Of a DNA stretch of 64,000 bases, positions 17,801-25,276 are shown in pieces. Below the pieces are notes generated by a model. That model saw only the letters and a program-made list of their open reading frames with translations, did no database searches and was not told where the DNA came from. Source of the DNA: Nitrosopumilus sp. b3 (GTDB lineage: Archaea; Thermoproteota; Nitrososphaeria; Nitrososphaerales; Nitrosopumilaceae); NCBI RefSeq assembly GCF_014078525.1, contig NZ_MU078694.1, forward strand, positions 1 to 64,000, written 5' to 3'. Position 1 is the first letter of the stretch; the number at the start of each line of letters is the position of its first letter. The translations under genes were made by a program, and so were the position numbers.

Positions 17801-19090
17801 AATGAAAAGAAAAATGTCTTACTAGAAAAAAGACATTTGGAAGATTCTTTGAATCAAATTGAGTATGAGAAAAAGAAATGTGCTGTTGAACTAGAAAAAA
17901 GTATTGGGGATATTGAACTAGAAAAAAGAAAAGCTATAATTAAACTTGAAAACGAGGTAGCTGAAGTTAATCTTCAAAAAAAGAGTTTGTCTGAAAAAAT
18001 AAATCAATTAAATACACATCTCGAAGAAGTTAACTTGCAAAAAAAACAATTACATGAAAAAACTAACCATCTAAATAAAAGTCTCGAAGAAGTTGATCAT
18101 GCAAAGAAAGAGATGGCCTCAAAACTTGAAAGCAAGACCGCCTCATTTGAATTAGAAAATAAAAGTAAATTACTAGAAATTCAAAGAAAAGAAAATGAAT
18201 TGCAGTATACAAAACAAGATTTAGAGAATAAAAATAAACATCTTGAAAGCAGTCTTGCTGAAGTAAGCTTACAAAAGAAAAATCTTGATTCACAAAGAAT
18301 TGAACTTGAAAGCAAATTAGGAAAAATTGATCTGGAAAAGAAAAAACTTTCATCTGAACTTGAGCGAAAGGAATCGATTATTGAGACTGAAGAGAAGCGC
18401 CTTGGTCAAAAAATTTGGGATTTAGAAAAACGAATTGCTAATTTCACCCTTGAGCGAAAGATATCCTCAATTGAATTTGAAAAGAAGAAAATTAATGATG
18501 AATTAGAAAGGAAGGAGGCATTAATTGATCTTGAAAAAGAGCATCTTTCTCATAGAAAGGCAGAACTTGAAAAGAGTATTGCTGCAATTGAAATTGAAAA
18601 AGATGTCTTACCTTCTGAAATTCACATAGAAAATAATTCTAAACTAAACAAGAATAATTCTCGAAAATCAAAAGATTTGGAAAATATTGTTGCTGAAATT
18701 GAGCTTGCAAGAAAGATTTCAGCAGTTGAACTTGAGCGAAAAGAATCTGTAATCATGTTGGAAAAGAAAAACCTGGATGAACAAACTGAGATGCTTGAAA
18801 AAAGAATTTCAGGTTTGGAAGTTGAGCGAAAAATCTCTTCTGTTCAAATAGAAAGAATAGAATCTGAAATTCAACTTGAAAAGAAAAAATTGGAGCACCA
18901 AACACGAGAAATTGGAAAAGCTAATAAGAATACTGATTTGACAAAAAAAGTTTTAGATTATTCCTATTCGGCTGACTATCATAATTCATATGAAAAGTTC
19001 AGAGAATGGTCCAGTGTTTTAGAGGGTGAATTGTATTTAAAACAACCAATTGATGATGAAGAAACTTCATTATATTCTGGTGATAAGTAA
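14891..19090 (+). CDS. Giant transmembrane protein: extracellular repeats plus long cytoplasmic coiled coil
   Basis: 1399 residues. Signal peptide about 1-28. The extracellular part (about 30-440) has roughly four modules with the pattern YGxxxGSGxYxxD ... FxxWSGD ... TAxW, like divergent InlB B-repeats. One transmembrane helix lies at about 443-465 (IGIITSVAIGGLFIFYKI), followed by a basic KRKH segment, so the rest is cytoplasmic. Residues about 515-1340 are almost pure Lys/Glu/Leu coiled coil built from recurring phrases such as LQKKNLSEKTEKLEK and ELERKES. The C-terminal 50 residues are not coiled. Its stop overlaps the start of the next gene (TAATG), so it is co-translated with small secreted proteins. 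The role is unknown; envelope-to-cytoplasm scaffold or mechanosensor is inference. Confidence 0.85.
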   Translation: MKSNIKLICISMMIFTIMYVSSIDLVSGDHKIGDEVLHKDLYQLTIKSSPPGLHIDDSAIHKEGTWVVIEPAKEKWGAYEFVRWTVNGEWVDGNPIRVLLDQDITAIATYALHPAKQQDSVDFIEDSSDGTTYDLKIISPYGQTIGSGSYTADKIVDFSIKEQHVYDQSDPGIRYAFSEWSDGFTPNLKTNFIKLDDDKIITTTWDTQYRLEILDSTQNNKVINTSWHNVNSTAPLVMSVVDSASNGKVKRTINEWVSSGSNFAEITDPTKPITSVKMENPYSISIDWKDQFYLDAKSKYGDVEGSGFYDKDEVVVVSIDATTQDSGIPGERLVFEGWGGDVNSDGKNVQVIMTEPKSIEGIWKKQYLLTVNSEYGAGSGANWYDEGAIAKFSTSIPRDPAGMWQQTSFDGWSGDVEGKTLSGNILMNGPKTVTAQWVVDYSIAYLNIGIITSVAIGGLFIFYKIKQGENKRKHSTEELVESIKEKRQKKSVLNKIFGGKLNIGKDVFSIENKDYEIVLENAESEKKIMLEKTQELRENIEEEKKNIQKKSQQLDHRLSEIELEQKESQIELEKKKLEEKTKVLEKNLSEVKEEKQNILREKEQLEKTLTETKFEKTKTMMKLENDIAEVNLQKKNLSEKTEKLEQTLADAEREKKNIAEDKIQLEIKLQDVEKQKNSIIDKLEQKTYSIELERKELEIDLKKKSAEVDIQKKKLSQKTEELEKRLSEVNLQKLSLTQKKENLEDSITDIVLQKKKISTDFENKEQFFDFERKARLKRINELESKLAKAESEKKKAEIELQTNLSAIELTKQRISQKTEQLDKNLSDVELQKRAVLFEKEQLEKNIAEVEMGRKTLAQKTIELEKSLSDINNQKQIHADEIKKNFAAIEFQKVSASQKIKDLEKRIHEVELEKKKVSTDLERKESEIESIKNNLKQKTLQLEQDLATITLQKKNLSEKTQKLEKSISEVENEKKNVLLEKRHLEDSLNQIEYEKKKCAVELEKSIGDIELEKRKAIIKLENEVAEVNLQKKSLSEKINQLNTHLEEVNLQKKQLHEKTNHLNKSLEEVDHAKKEMASKLESKTASFELENKSKLLEIQRKENELQYTKQDLENKNKHLESSLAEVSLQKKNLDSQRIELESKLGKIDLEKKKLSSELERKESIIETEEKRLGQKIWDLEKRIANFTLERKISSIEFEKKKINDELERKEALIDLEKEHLSHRKAELEKSIAAIEIEKDVLPSEIHIENNSKLNKNNSRKSKDLENIVAEIELARKISAVELERKESVIMLEKKNLDEQTEMLEKRISGLEVERKISSVQIERIESEIQLEKKKLEHQTREIGKANKNTDLTKKVLDYSYSADYHNSYEKFREWSSVLEGELYLKQPIDDEETSLYSGDK

Positions 19091-19476
19091 TGGGATCAAT
19101 ATTATTCGGCATGATAATATTCTCAGCATTTGGAGTTGTAATGTTGAGTACTACTGGCCTTGCTAATCCCCTTGACACATCATCTGATGTAAATAAAATG
19201 AATGCATTGCAAATTTTTGATTCATCTGGGAGTACCCTTCTTGGATTGAATTTGGGAACCTCAGATAATATTACTTCTGTAACCCTTACATTCAATTCAG
19301 ATATTTCAGGTAGTACCACTGTAACTATTTCATTAAAAGATAAAGATGGAGTGGAAATTGGAACTGGCTCTACTGTAACCGGGAGTCCAACTAAAACTGT
19401 AGTGATTAACCTTAGTGACAGTGTGACTGATGCTGAAAGAAGTATTTTACAAACTGCAAATATTACAACATCTTGA
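19090..19476 (+). CDS. Small secreted beta-rich protein, candidate fibre subunit
   Basis: 128 residues. Its ATG overlaps the stop codon of the giant coiled-coil gene, so translation is coupled. The N-terminal hydrophobic segment (MGSILFGMIIFSAFGVVMLS) ends at TTGLA-N, and the mature part begins NPLDTSSDVNKM. This resembles the start of the next protein (NLDTSSTFNKI). The body is Ser/Thr-rich beta sequence (SVTLTFNSDISGSTTVTISLKD). It has no cysteines, unlike its three relatives at this locus. The family is not firmly recognised. The combination of a short signal, small beta domain and nearby SipW-type peptidase is like TasA/AbpA fibre proteins. Confidence 0.65.
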   Translation: MGSILFGMIIFSAFGVVMLSTTGLANPLDTSSDVNKMNALQIFDSSGSTLLGLNLGTSDNITSVTLTFNSDISGSTTVTISLKDKDGVEIGTGSTVTGSPTKTVVINLSDSVTDAERSILQTANITTS

Positions 19477-19486
19477 GGTAATTTGA

Positions 19487-19900
19487 TTGAGTCTAAAAAT
19501 AATTTTCTTTGTAGGCGTTTTGATTATTGCTATATCGGCAATTGGTTTGGGTGCAAACTTGGATACCTCAAGTACATTTAACAAAATTGGCAGTGATGAT
19601 AATGTCTCAATTGGATTGTCTACTGCAGATATTACAAATATAGTGCATTCTACAAGCGGTTCAGATATTGACTCTTCAACAATCACTGTGAGAAATACTG
19701 ATAGTGTTTCCCATTCCTATCAAATCTGTGTAATTACAAAAGCTGGAGCTTCAATTAGTGACACTGTGGGTACTAGTTCTGATTGCACTACAACTACTAT
19801 ATCTTCAAGTGGTACAGGTTCAGCTGTTATTACTTTTACAAACCCTCTAAGTAAAACCAGTGTGGATTTTGCTGAAATCTCCATACAAGAAATTACTTAG
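19487..19900 (+). CDS. Small secreted protein, candidate fibre subunit
   Basis: 137 residues from TTG 19487, which follows a GAGGTA ribosome-binding-like sequence. The signal segment (LKIIFFVGVLIIAISAIGLGA) leads to a mature N-terminus NLDTSSTFNKIGSDDNVS. A conserved core HSYQICVITKAG ... SSDCTTTT gives a likely disulfide. The C-terminus SVDFAEISIQEIT matches the ends of the two opposite-strand relatives (LVDISIAIQELG, IVDISFTIEQLD). It lies 10 bases after the previous gene, in the same operon as the giant coiled-coil protein. Confidence 0.68.
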   Translation: MSLKIIFFVGVLIIAISAIGLGANLDTSSTFNKIGSDDNVSIGLSTADITNIVHSTSGSDIDSSTITVRNTDSVSHSYQICVITKAGASISDTVGTSSDCTTTTISSSGTGSAVITFTNPLSKTSVDFAEISIQEIT

Positions 19901-19967
19901 AATATAATTTTTCTTTAAACTTAAAAAATAAATTCTATAAGTCAGAAAAATTCTTCTATTCAAATAT

Positions 19968-20489
19968 TTATCCTAATTCTTGAATTGCTATGGATATGTC
20001 TACAAGTTCACTAACTTTTACACCTGTATCAAAATCAATAAAATGATTGACTGATTTTTTATTGGTATCTATTATTTCAGTACTTGCGCATGCAAGAGGA
20101 CTATCTAATGATGGTGTGAATTTTTCTAATGGTCCTTGGACGATAGTACAAATTTCAAAAGATTGTGCTATATTGCCATCATTTACAACCGAAAAACCAA
20201 TACCGCTAATTTCAATAACACCATCTGATGAAACTCTTTTTATCCATGAAAAATCTTCAATATGTCCACGTGGAGTTAGTAATGATTTTTCCTCCAATTC
20301 TGAATTTGAAAATGATTGAGTCAGAATTGATTCATCTGCTATAGCCATTGATATTGTAGCAATGATTAGAATGATGGCAAGAACGCCATACATAATATAT
20401 TTTTGAAAATCTAAATTTCTTAGTTTTTTATGTCTTATACTCTGGAAGAGATTTTTATCTATGAAATAATTGGTCATCTTTGTTCTCAA
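19968..20489 (-). CDS. Secreted or anchored protein of the same small family
   Basis: 173 residues. A basic N-terminal region of about 30 residues precedes the hydrophobic segment (YGVLAIILIIATISMAIA-D). A start at Met5 (20477) is also possible. The family core is present: QSFEICTIVQGPLEKFTP ... SPLACASTEI, with two cysteines, and the end VSELVDISIAIQELG. It is closest to the protein at 21463-21921, sharing C-x-V/I-V-x-GP...FTP and the C-terminal VDIS. It is the last gene of the opposite-strand group, after the signal peptidase. Confidence 0.65.
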   Translation of the reverse strand: MRTKMTNYFIDKNLFQSIRHKKLRNLDFQKYIMYGVLAIILIIATISMAIADESILTQSFSNSELEEKSLLTPRGHIEDFSWIKRVSSDGVIEISGIGFSVVNDGNIAQSFEICTIVQGPLEKFTPSLDSPLACASTEIIDTNKKSVNHFIDFDTGVKVSELVDISIAIQELG

Positions 20490-20598
20490 TTTATTATGAG
20501 ATAATGAGTATTATTGGGCATGGAAAATAATCTGCATAATAACTTCCATTATGGAAGTAATTGGTAATCCTACATTTGAAAACGGGCCTTGACTTTGG

Positions 20599-21423
20599 TT
20601 AAAAACTGAGTGGAATCAATTGATTTTCATTTATAATATTCATTAAAATTGGAATGGTGTTTATTGCACTTATTACTTGAAGTACTAGTAACATAATTCC
20701 TCCTAAAGCAAAAATTAACTTTAACGGTTTTATATCATCGCTTTTGTTATTTTGAATTTTTCTTGAAAATAAATAGAGCATTATAAATGCCATAACTAGC
20801 AAACCAAAAGAAATAGAATTTGCAATTGATGGCTCAAGATAATTTGAAAATGGTATGTTCATTGTTTTAGCTAATCTGATATCGAATCCTAACACTACTT
20901 GAGTTAATACATAATTTATTAATGCTGAAATAATTCCAGTTTTATAAATTACAAAGTTCTCAGTTTGTCTTTTCTTGTTTGTTTTGTTTTTCTTTTTAGA
21001 AAACATTGCCAGTGCCCATATCCCAAAAATTGAAATTCCTATTGGAGTCTGTAAAAATAGTGTAGTAAAACCCACATATGGAATTACAAAAACTGTTCTT
21101 CCTATTACTTCGTTGACTGGAATCACGCCTGGATCATTTCTTCTATTATTGTCGCCTTTTGTGATGAATCCTTGATCTGTTTGCTCTACAATTCTGTGTA
21201 CCACATTTTTGTCGTCCTCATTAACAAACCCAATAATATCTCCTAGAAAATACTCCTGTTCTTGCTTTAACACTACAAATGTACCACTTTCAATGACTGG
21301 ATACATGCTGTTTCCTACTAGCAAGATATAGGTTGTGTCTCCATAAAGTTGAACTGGCCAAAAATATATCACTAAAGGTAATAATAAAAGCAAAAGAATT
21401 ACTTTGAGTTTTTTATGATTCAA
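20599..21423 (-). CDS. ER/SipW-type signal peptidase I with C-terminal membrane domain
   Basis: 274 residues. The catalytic part (about 30-125) has Ser39 in VGNSMYPVI, His76 in VVHRIV (the general base is His, as in archaeal/ER enzymes, not Lys) and Asp91 in KGDNN. It is anchored by an N-terminal helix (VILLLLLLPLVIYFW). After helix 125-145 there is a basic loop (SKKKNKTNKKRQ) and about three more membrane helices (150-274), an extension absent from the minimal archaeal enzyme. It removes signal peptides on the outer face of the membrane. It sits between two small secreted proteins, 39 bases after one of them, which suggests dedication to them as SipW is to TasA. Confidence 0.85.
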   Translation of the reverse strand: MNHKKLKVILLLLLLPLVIYFWPVQLYGDTTYILLVGNSMYPVIESGTFVVLKQEQEYFLGDIIGFVNEDDKNVVHRIVEQTDQGFITKGDNNRRNDPGVIPVNEVIGRTVFVIPYVGFTTLFLQTPIGISIFGIWALAMFSKKKNKTNKKRQTENFVIYKTGIISALINYVLTQVVLGFDIRLAKTMNIPFSNYLEPSIANSISFGLLVMAFIMLYLFSRKIQNNKSDDIKPLKLIFALGGIMLLVLQVISAINTIPILMNIINENQLIPLSF

Positions 21424-21462
21424 AGTCTTTCTCCTGAAAATTAAAAAATAAAAAAAGAACTA

Positions 21463-21921
21463 TCAATTGTTCTGCTGGTCAAGCTGTTCAATTGTGAAAC
21501 TAATGTCAACTATGTCAGTTACATTAACTGCTGGTGAAAATGATATTGTATTACTCGTACCATTTCCATGTGCTGCAATAATACCTGTAGTTGTACATGA
21601 TGGGGCTGAACCGGCTGCAGGAGTAAATGTATCTGCTGGGCCTTCAATTACTGCACAAATTTGGAAATCATGTGCTTCTGTACCATCTTCATTTCCCACT
21701 GCAAATGTAATTAGGTCAGTTTCAATTGTTCCGCCATTTGATACTTCTTCAGTCCATACCAATGCTGTAATATTGGCTGGTGCTACGGTAACCGCATTGT
21801 TATCACTTGCTCCGATTAAATTGAAATTAATATCTGAACTGTTAATACTTGCTCCGAATCCAACAGTTGATACCATTAGAATTGCGATTCCTACTAGTGC
21901 AATTATGGGTAAACTGTTCAT
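21463..21921 (-). CDS. Small secreted protein, candidate major fibre subunit
   Basis: 152 residues. The signal segment (LPIIALVGIAILMVSTVGFGA-S) is followed by a mature N-terminus SINSSDINFNLIGASDN. The family core is HDFQICAVIEGPADTFTP ... SAPSCTTTGI with two cysteines, and the end is NVTDIVDISFTIEQLDQQNN. It is low in Lys/Arg and rich in Thr/Ala/Ser, as is usual for exported filament subunits. It is the first gene of a reverse-strand set that continues with the signal peptidase. TasA/AbpA-like donor-strand assembly is possible but unproven. Confidence 0.7.
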   Translation of the reverse strand: MNSLPIIALVGIAILMVSTVGFGASINSSDINFNLIGASDNNAVTVAPANITALVWTEEVSNGGTIETDLITFAVGNEDGTEAHDFQICAVIEGPADTFTPAAGSAPSCTTTGIIAAHGNGTSNTISFSPAVNVTDIVDISFTIEQLDQQNN

Positions 21922-22139
21922 ACTAGTTAAATCAAAATCTGATTATTATCAACTAGTTTTTTCATAATAAACGAGCTGATTTCTTTCAAATAATGTTTAT
22001 TTACCAGATTTTGAAATGGTGTAATATCTTCTGTTTGACTTTTTAAAATAGTATGCATGATAATGATTTTTTAATTATGGGATTCTACAGTCCAAATTAT
22101 TGTCAAATCTAAATTCCTAGGATTCAAAATCTGATTTTG

Positions 22140-22253
22140 TCATTTGAGAAATTTTTCAAAATTAAAATTGTCAAAGACTTTTTCATGAAATGTTTGTATA
22201 AAATTATCTAAAGAATTAGACTCGTAATCAATTCCTCTCAATGACTTTGACAT
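22140..22253 (-). CDS. Possible small protein (37 residues)
   Basis: ATG at 22253. The product starts MSKSLRGIDYESNSLDNF and ends in DNFNFEKFLK. It is amphipathic and aromatic-rich with codons typical of the window. There is no known domain and no strong promoter, so it rests on composition alone. Confidence 0.3.
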   Translation of the reverse strand: MSKSLRGIDYESNSLDNFIQTFHEKVFDNFNFEKFLK

Positions 22254-22410
22254 GAGTCCAATTCTTTTCTAAACTTAAGACCAACCACGAGATGTGTGTT
22301 GGTGACAGTCATATTACAAATGATTTATTCCGTATGTATTTTGATGTGTGTTCTATTTGATTAAACATCGGTTGTTATCTGATAGTTTTTGACATTCTTC
22401 TAGATGAACT

Positions 22411-22497
22411 ATGGCTGAAGATATTGACTTATACCAATGCTCTGCAGAATGTTGGTGTAAAAAGAAGACAAATAATCTGGATAAGTTGAATTCATGA
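22411..22497 (+). CDS. Possible cysteine-rich microprotein (28 residues)
   Basis: MAEDIDLYQCSAECWCKKKT and eight more residues. The C-x3-C-x-C cluster could bind a metal. The start is ATG with no clear ribosome-binding site. It is included because a cysteine cluster is unlikely in random AT-rich DNA, but chance cannot be excluded. Confidence 0.25.
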   Translation: MAEDIDLYQCSAECWCKKKTNNLDKLNS

Positions 22498-22511
22498 ATA
22501 TCAAATTTGTC

Positions 22512-22526
22512 TGTTTAGAATTAACA
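22512..22526. promoter_or_regulatory. Weak palindrome upstream of histidine kinase
   Basis: TGTT (22512-22515) and AACA (22523-22526) with a 7-base spacer, centred 45 bases upstream of 22564. A TATGCATAAA element near 22537 lies between. The arms are short, but position and spacing match the other members. Confidence 0.3.
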
Positions 22527-22563
22527 ATCATATGCATAAAGGAATAATGTTTCAAAATAACCT

Positions 22564-23649
22564 ATGCGTAAATATATTGTTAGGAAGAATTTTAATCAAA
22601 ATAATCTAGATGAACTAAATGCTCCCAACAGAACCGTTTTCTTTGAAAAAAAGAAAAAGAATGAACCATTCTCTGCCGAAGACATAAAATCAAATAATGA
22701 AATACAAACTAATTCATTAAACCCATCTATAGATAAGAATGAAATAAAAACAAATTTTGAGGAAGAACTTCTTAACACTGAAGCCAGAAAAATATTTGAC
22801 GAATCTATATCTGCAATGGAACAATATGATAAAAAAAGACTAGATAACATTTACAATCAATTGTCAACAGAAAAAAAAATTTCAAAAGAACTTAATCAAA
22901 AACTACACAAAAATTTATCAAAAATAGCATCTGCAGAGTTAGAACTAATAAAGAAAAAAAACCAATTAGAAAAAGATCTTGATGAAAAAACAAAAAAATT
23001 AATCGATTCTGAAAGATTTGCTGCAATTGGAAAATTGTCTGGTAAACTAGCTCATGAATTGCGTACTCCGTTAACTGTGATTAAAGGCTCTGTAGGAGTT
23101 ATGAAGCATAAAAAAGGAGATGTGATAGATGACGCAATAATTCAAAAATTAGAATTGATGGAGGAGTCTGTTTATAGAATGAATAATCAAGTTGAAAAAG
23201 TTTTAAATTTTGTTCAAAAATATCCTCTGAATAAAAAAGAGGTATCCCTAAGAGAATTAATTCAGAAATCTGTATCTTTACTTAGAAAAAACTCAAACAT
23301 TACAATTCTAACTCCAAAAAATGACATCCTATTCAATTGTGATCCAATTAAAATGGAGGTGGTTATAGGTAACATTTTATTAAATGCAGTTCAGGCAATT
23401 GAAAAAGAAATTGGACAGATAATAATTGAAATTACCGAGTCACCTGATTCAATTAAGATCACTATTCAAGACTCAGGAAAAGGAATCTCTGAAGAACTAA
23501 GCGATAAAATATTTGATCCTTTAATTTCCTCTAAAATGGATGGAACTGGATTGGGACTGTCCAGTGTTAAAAATATTGTAGAGCAACACGGTGGAGTGAT
23601 TAATTTCAAAAATAATCCCACTACATTTACTATTATTTTTCCAAAATGA
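22564..23649 (+). CDS. Soluble histidine kinase
   Basis: 361 residues. The N-terminal 70 residues are polar and probably disordered. Then a coiled coil (about 75-150) leads into the dimerisation domain with His164 (KLAHELRTPLTV). The ATPase domain has the G1 box DSGKGISEEL, IFDPLISSKM and GTGLGLSSV. There is no PAS, HAMP or membrane segment. The HELRTP form of the H-box differs from the HDIRNP of the other two soluble kinases. No receiver gene is adjacent, so its partner must be encoded elsewhere. Confidence 0.9.
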   Translation: MRKYIVRKNFNQNNLDELNAPNRTVFFEKKKKNEPFSAEDIKSNNEIQTNSLNPSIDKNEIKTNFEEELLNTEARKIFDESISAMEQYDKKRLDNIYNQLSTEKKISKELNQKLHKNLSKIASAELELIKKKNQLEKDLDEKTKKLIDSERFAAIGKLSGKLAHELRTPLTVIKGSVGVMKHKKGDVIDDAIIQKLELMEESVYRMNNQVEKVLNFVQKYPLNKKEVSLRELIQKSVSLLRKNSNITILTPKNDILFNCDPIKMEVVIGNILLNAVQAIEKEIGQIIIEITESPDSIKITIQDSGKGISEELSDKIFDPLISSKMDGTGLGLSSVKNIVEQHGGVINFKNNPTTFTIIFPK

Positions 23650-23809
23650 TCTAAATTTAATTTGTTTTTTGTATTTTGTCAAAAATTAACTCTTCTTGGG
23701 AATAAAAATTATTTTATAAAAATTGTAGAATGTATTTAAAAATAAAGTGACTCTTTTGTCTATATATTTTGAATCCCCCACTTATGATCAAAGATTCAAA
23801 GGTGTACAT

Positions 23810-24016
23810 ATGCTTGAATCTCACGCCTTCTTCTCAAAAATGGTTGACGAGTTAGTAGAATTCTCAGAATATGATCCTGAATTAGCTGATGGAATTAAAT
23901 GGCTAGATGATCAGGCACAAAAAAAAGGCATTACATTTTATGATATGGTCTTTGAAGTATTATACAAGCATGATGTAAACTCTAAAGCAAAAGAGTGGCT
24001 TAGCACAAGAAATTAA
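23810..24016 (+). CDS. Small acidic protein next to citrate synthase
   Basis: 68 residues from ATG 23810. The frame is open to GTG 23747, but AAAGGTG seven bases before 23810 is a good ribosome-binding site. The product is helical and acidic. Its segment WLDDQAQKKGITFYDMVFEVL resembles EIDHQTQMEGLSFYDVYLDS in the small protein on the other side of citrate synthase. The shared motif is Q-x-x-x-G-[IL]-[ST]-F-Y-D-[MV]. Function unknown. Confidence 0.6.
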   Translation: MLESHAFFSKMVDELVEFSEYDPELADGIKWLDDQAQKKGITFYDMVFEVLYKHDVNSKAKEWLSTRN

Positions 24017-24019
24017 AAA

Positions 24020-25183
24020 TTATTTTCTCAAATCTAATGTTTTGTATTCACAGCCCTCAGGACCGCAATATTTCCCAACGTATGTGGCCTTTGGTCTGTA
24101 CAATGCAGGTTTTGGAGCTGCCTCTGCAAACTTTTCTTCAATAATATGAGCTGCCCAACCCACAACTCTTGAAATTGCAAAGATTGGAGTATTGAGATCC
24201 ATTGGAATTTTCAACATATAATATAATGATGCACTATACAAGTCTACATTCGGATAGATGTCTCTATCTTTTTGAGACTTCATTTCAGAAATAGTTACAG
24301 TTTCTACTTTTTCTGTAATGTCAAACCATGGGTCTTTAGTTTTTGCTGCAAGTTTTCTTGATAGTTCTTTTAGTACTTGTGCTCTTGGGTCATATGTCTT
24401 GTATACTGCATGACCCATCCCCATTATTCTTTCGTTGTTTTTCATCTTATCTTTAATCCATTCTTCTACTTTTCCTATCTCCCCAATTTCTAACAACATC
24501 TTCATGACTTCGGTATTGGCTCCTCCATGTAACTCCCCACTTAAAGCTCCAATTGCAGCACTAGATGCTGAATACATATGTGCTCTAGTAGATGCAACTT
24601 GCCTGGCAGTAAATGTTGATGCATTGAAAGTATGGTCTGCATGAAGAATTAGACACACGTCAAATATTTTTTCAACTTCAGAGTCTGGCTTTTCCCCAAA
24701 CATCATGTACAAAAAATTTGCAGCATGACCAAGCGATGAATCTGGTTCTACCGGATCTAACCCATTTCTAATTCTGTGCCAACTGGCAACAATTGTAGGT
24801 ACTTTAGCAATCAGATTTATTGCCTTTTCATAACTTGCTTCTTTATTTGCAAACTCCTCATCATAATATCCTGCAAGTGCTGCCACAAATGCTTGCAACA
24901 TATCCATAGGATCTGCGTCTTTCCTCCAGTTTCCCATGTTTTTCTGCATTTGCTTTGGGATGTATCTTGCCTCTACTAATTTTGCATTAAATTCTTCGAG
25001 TTGAGTCTTGGTTGGTAAATTATCATAAAGTAGTAAATATGCTGTTTCCTCAAATGTAGAATTTTCTGTAAGATCTAAAATATCAAATCCACGATAAATC
25101 AGCTTGCCTTTTTCTCCGTCAATATTAGATATTCTGGTATCTGCAACTTCAATTCCTCGTAATCCAATGTTTTTAGTTTCCAT
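24020..25183 (-). CDS. gltA: Citrate synthase
   Basis: 387 residues, the normal length for archaeal citrate synthase. It condenses oxaloacetate with acetyl-CoA in the citric acid cycle, which in these autotrophs mainly supplies biosynthesis. Catalytic residues are His219 (GELHGGAN), His258 (GMGHAVYKT) and Asp314 (PNVDLYS), with substrate-binding His184 (HADHTFNAS). The N-terminal LRGIEVADTRIS and IYRGFDILDL are typical. A role as 2-methylcitrate synthase is possible because the families are close. Two small related proteins flank the gene. Confidence 0.95.
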   Translation of the reverse strand: METKNIGLRGIEVADTRISNIDGEKGKLIYRGFDILDLTENSTFEETAYLLLYDNLPTKTQLEEFNAKLVEARYIPKQMQKNMGNWRKDADPMDMLQAFVAALAGYYDEEFANKEASYEKAINLIAKVPTIVASWHRIRNGLDPVEPDSSLGHAANFLYMMFGEKPDSEVEKIFDVCLILHADHTFNASTFTARQVASTRAHMYSASSAAIGALSGELHGGANTEVMKMLLEIGEIGKVEEWIKDKMKNNERIMGMGHAVYKTYDPRAQVLKELSRKLAAKTKDPWFDITEKVETVTISEMKSQKDRDIYPNVDLYSASLYYMLKIPMDLNTPIFAISRVVGWAAHIIEEKFAEAAPKPALYRPKATYVGKYCGPEGCEYKTLDLRK

Positions 25184-25276
25184 ATTGAGCCTATCAGAAA
25201 TCTTCTATTATATTTTCGCCAAAATCATGTCTATGATGTTTAGTAATTAGTCTAAAATGCCAACTTTTGGTCATAA

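Larger units (their letters stand above)
21922..22563. other. Mostly non-coding divergent region
   Basis: About 640 bases separate the fibre-like operon from a histidine kinase gene. It contains two tiny ORFs (22140-22253 reverse, 22411-22497 forward) and a weak palindrome (22512-22526). No RNA gene or repeat is recognisable. Confidence 0.5.

Noticed and set aside
16416-18353. Several reverse-strand ORFs inside the giant coiled-coil gene
   Set aside because: They are antisense images of Lys/Glu-rich codons (Phe/Leu/Ser-rich products) and have no promoters.
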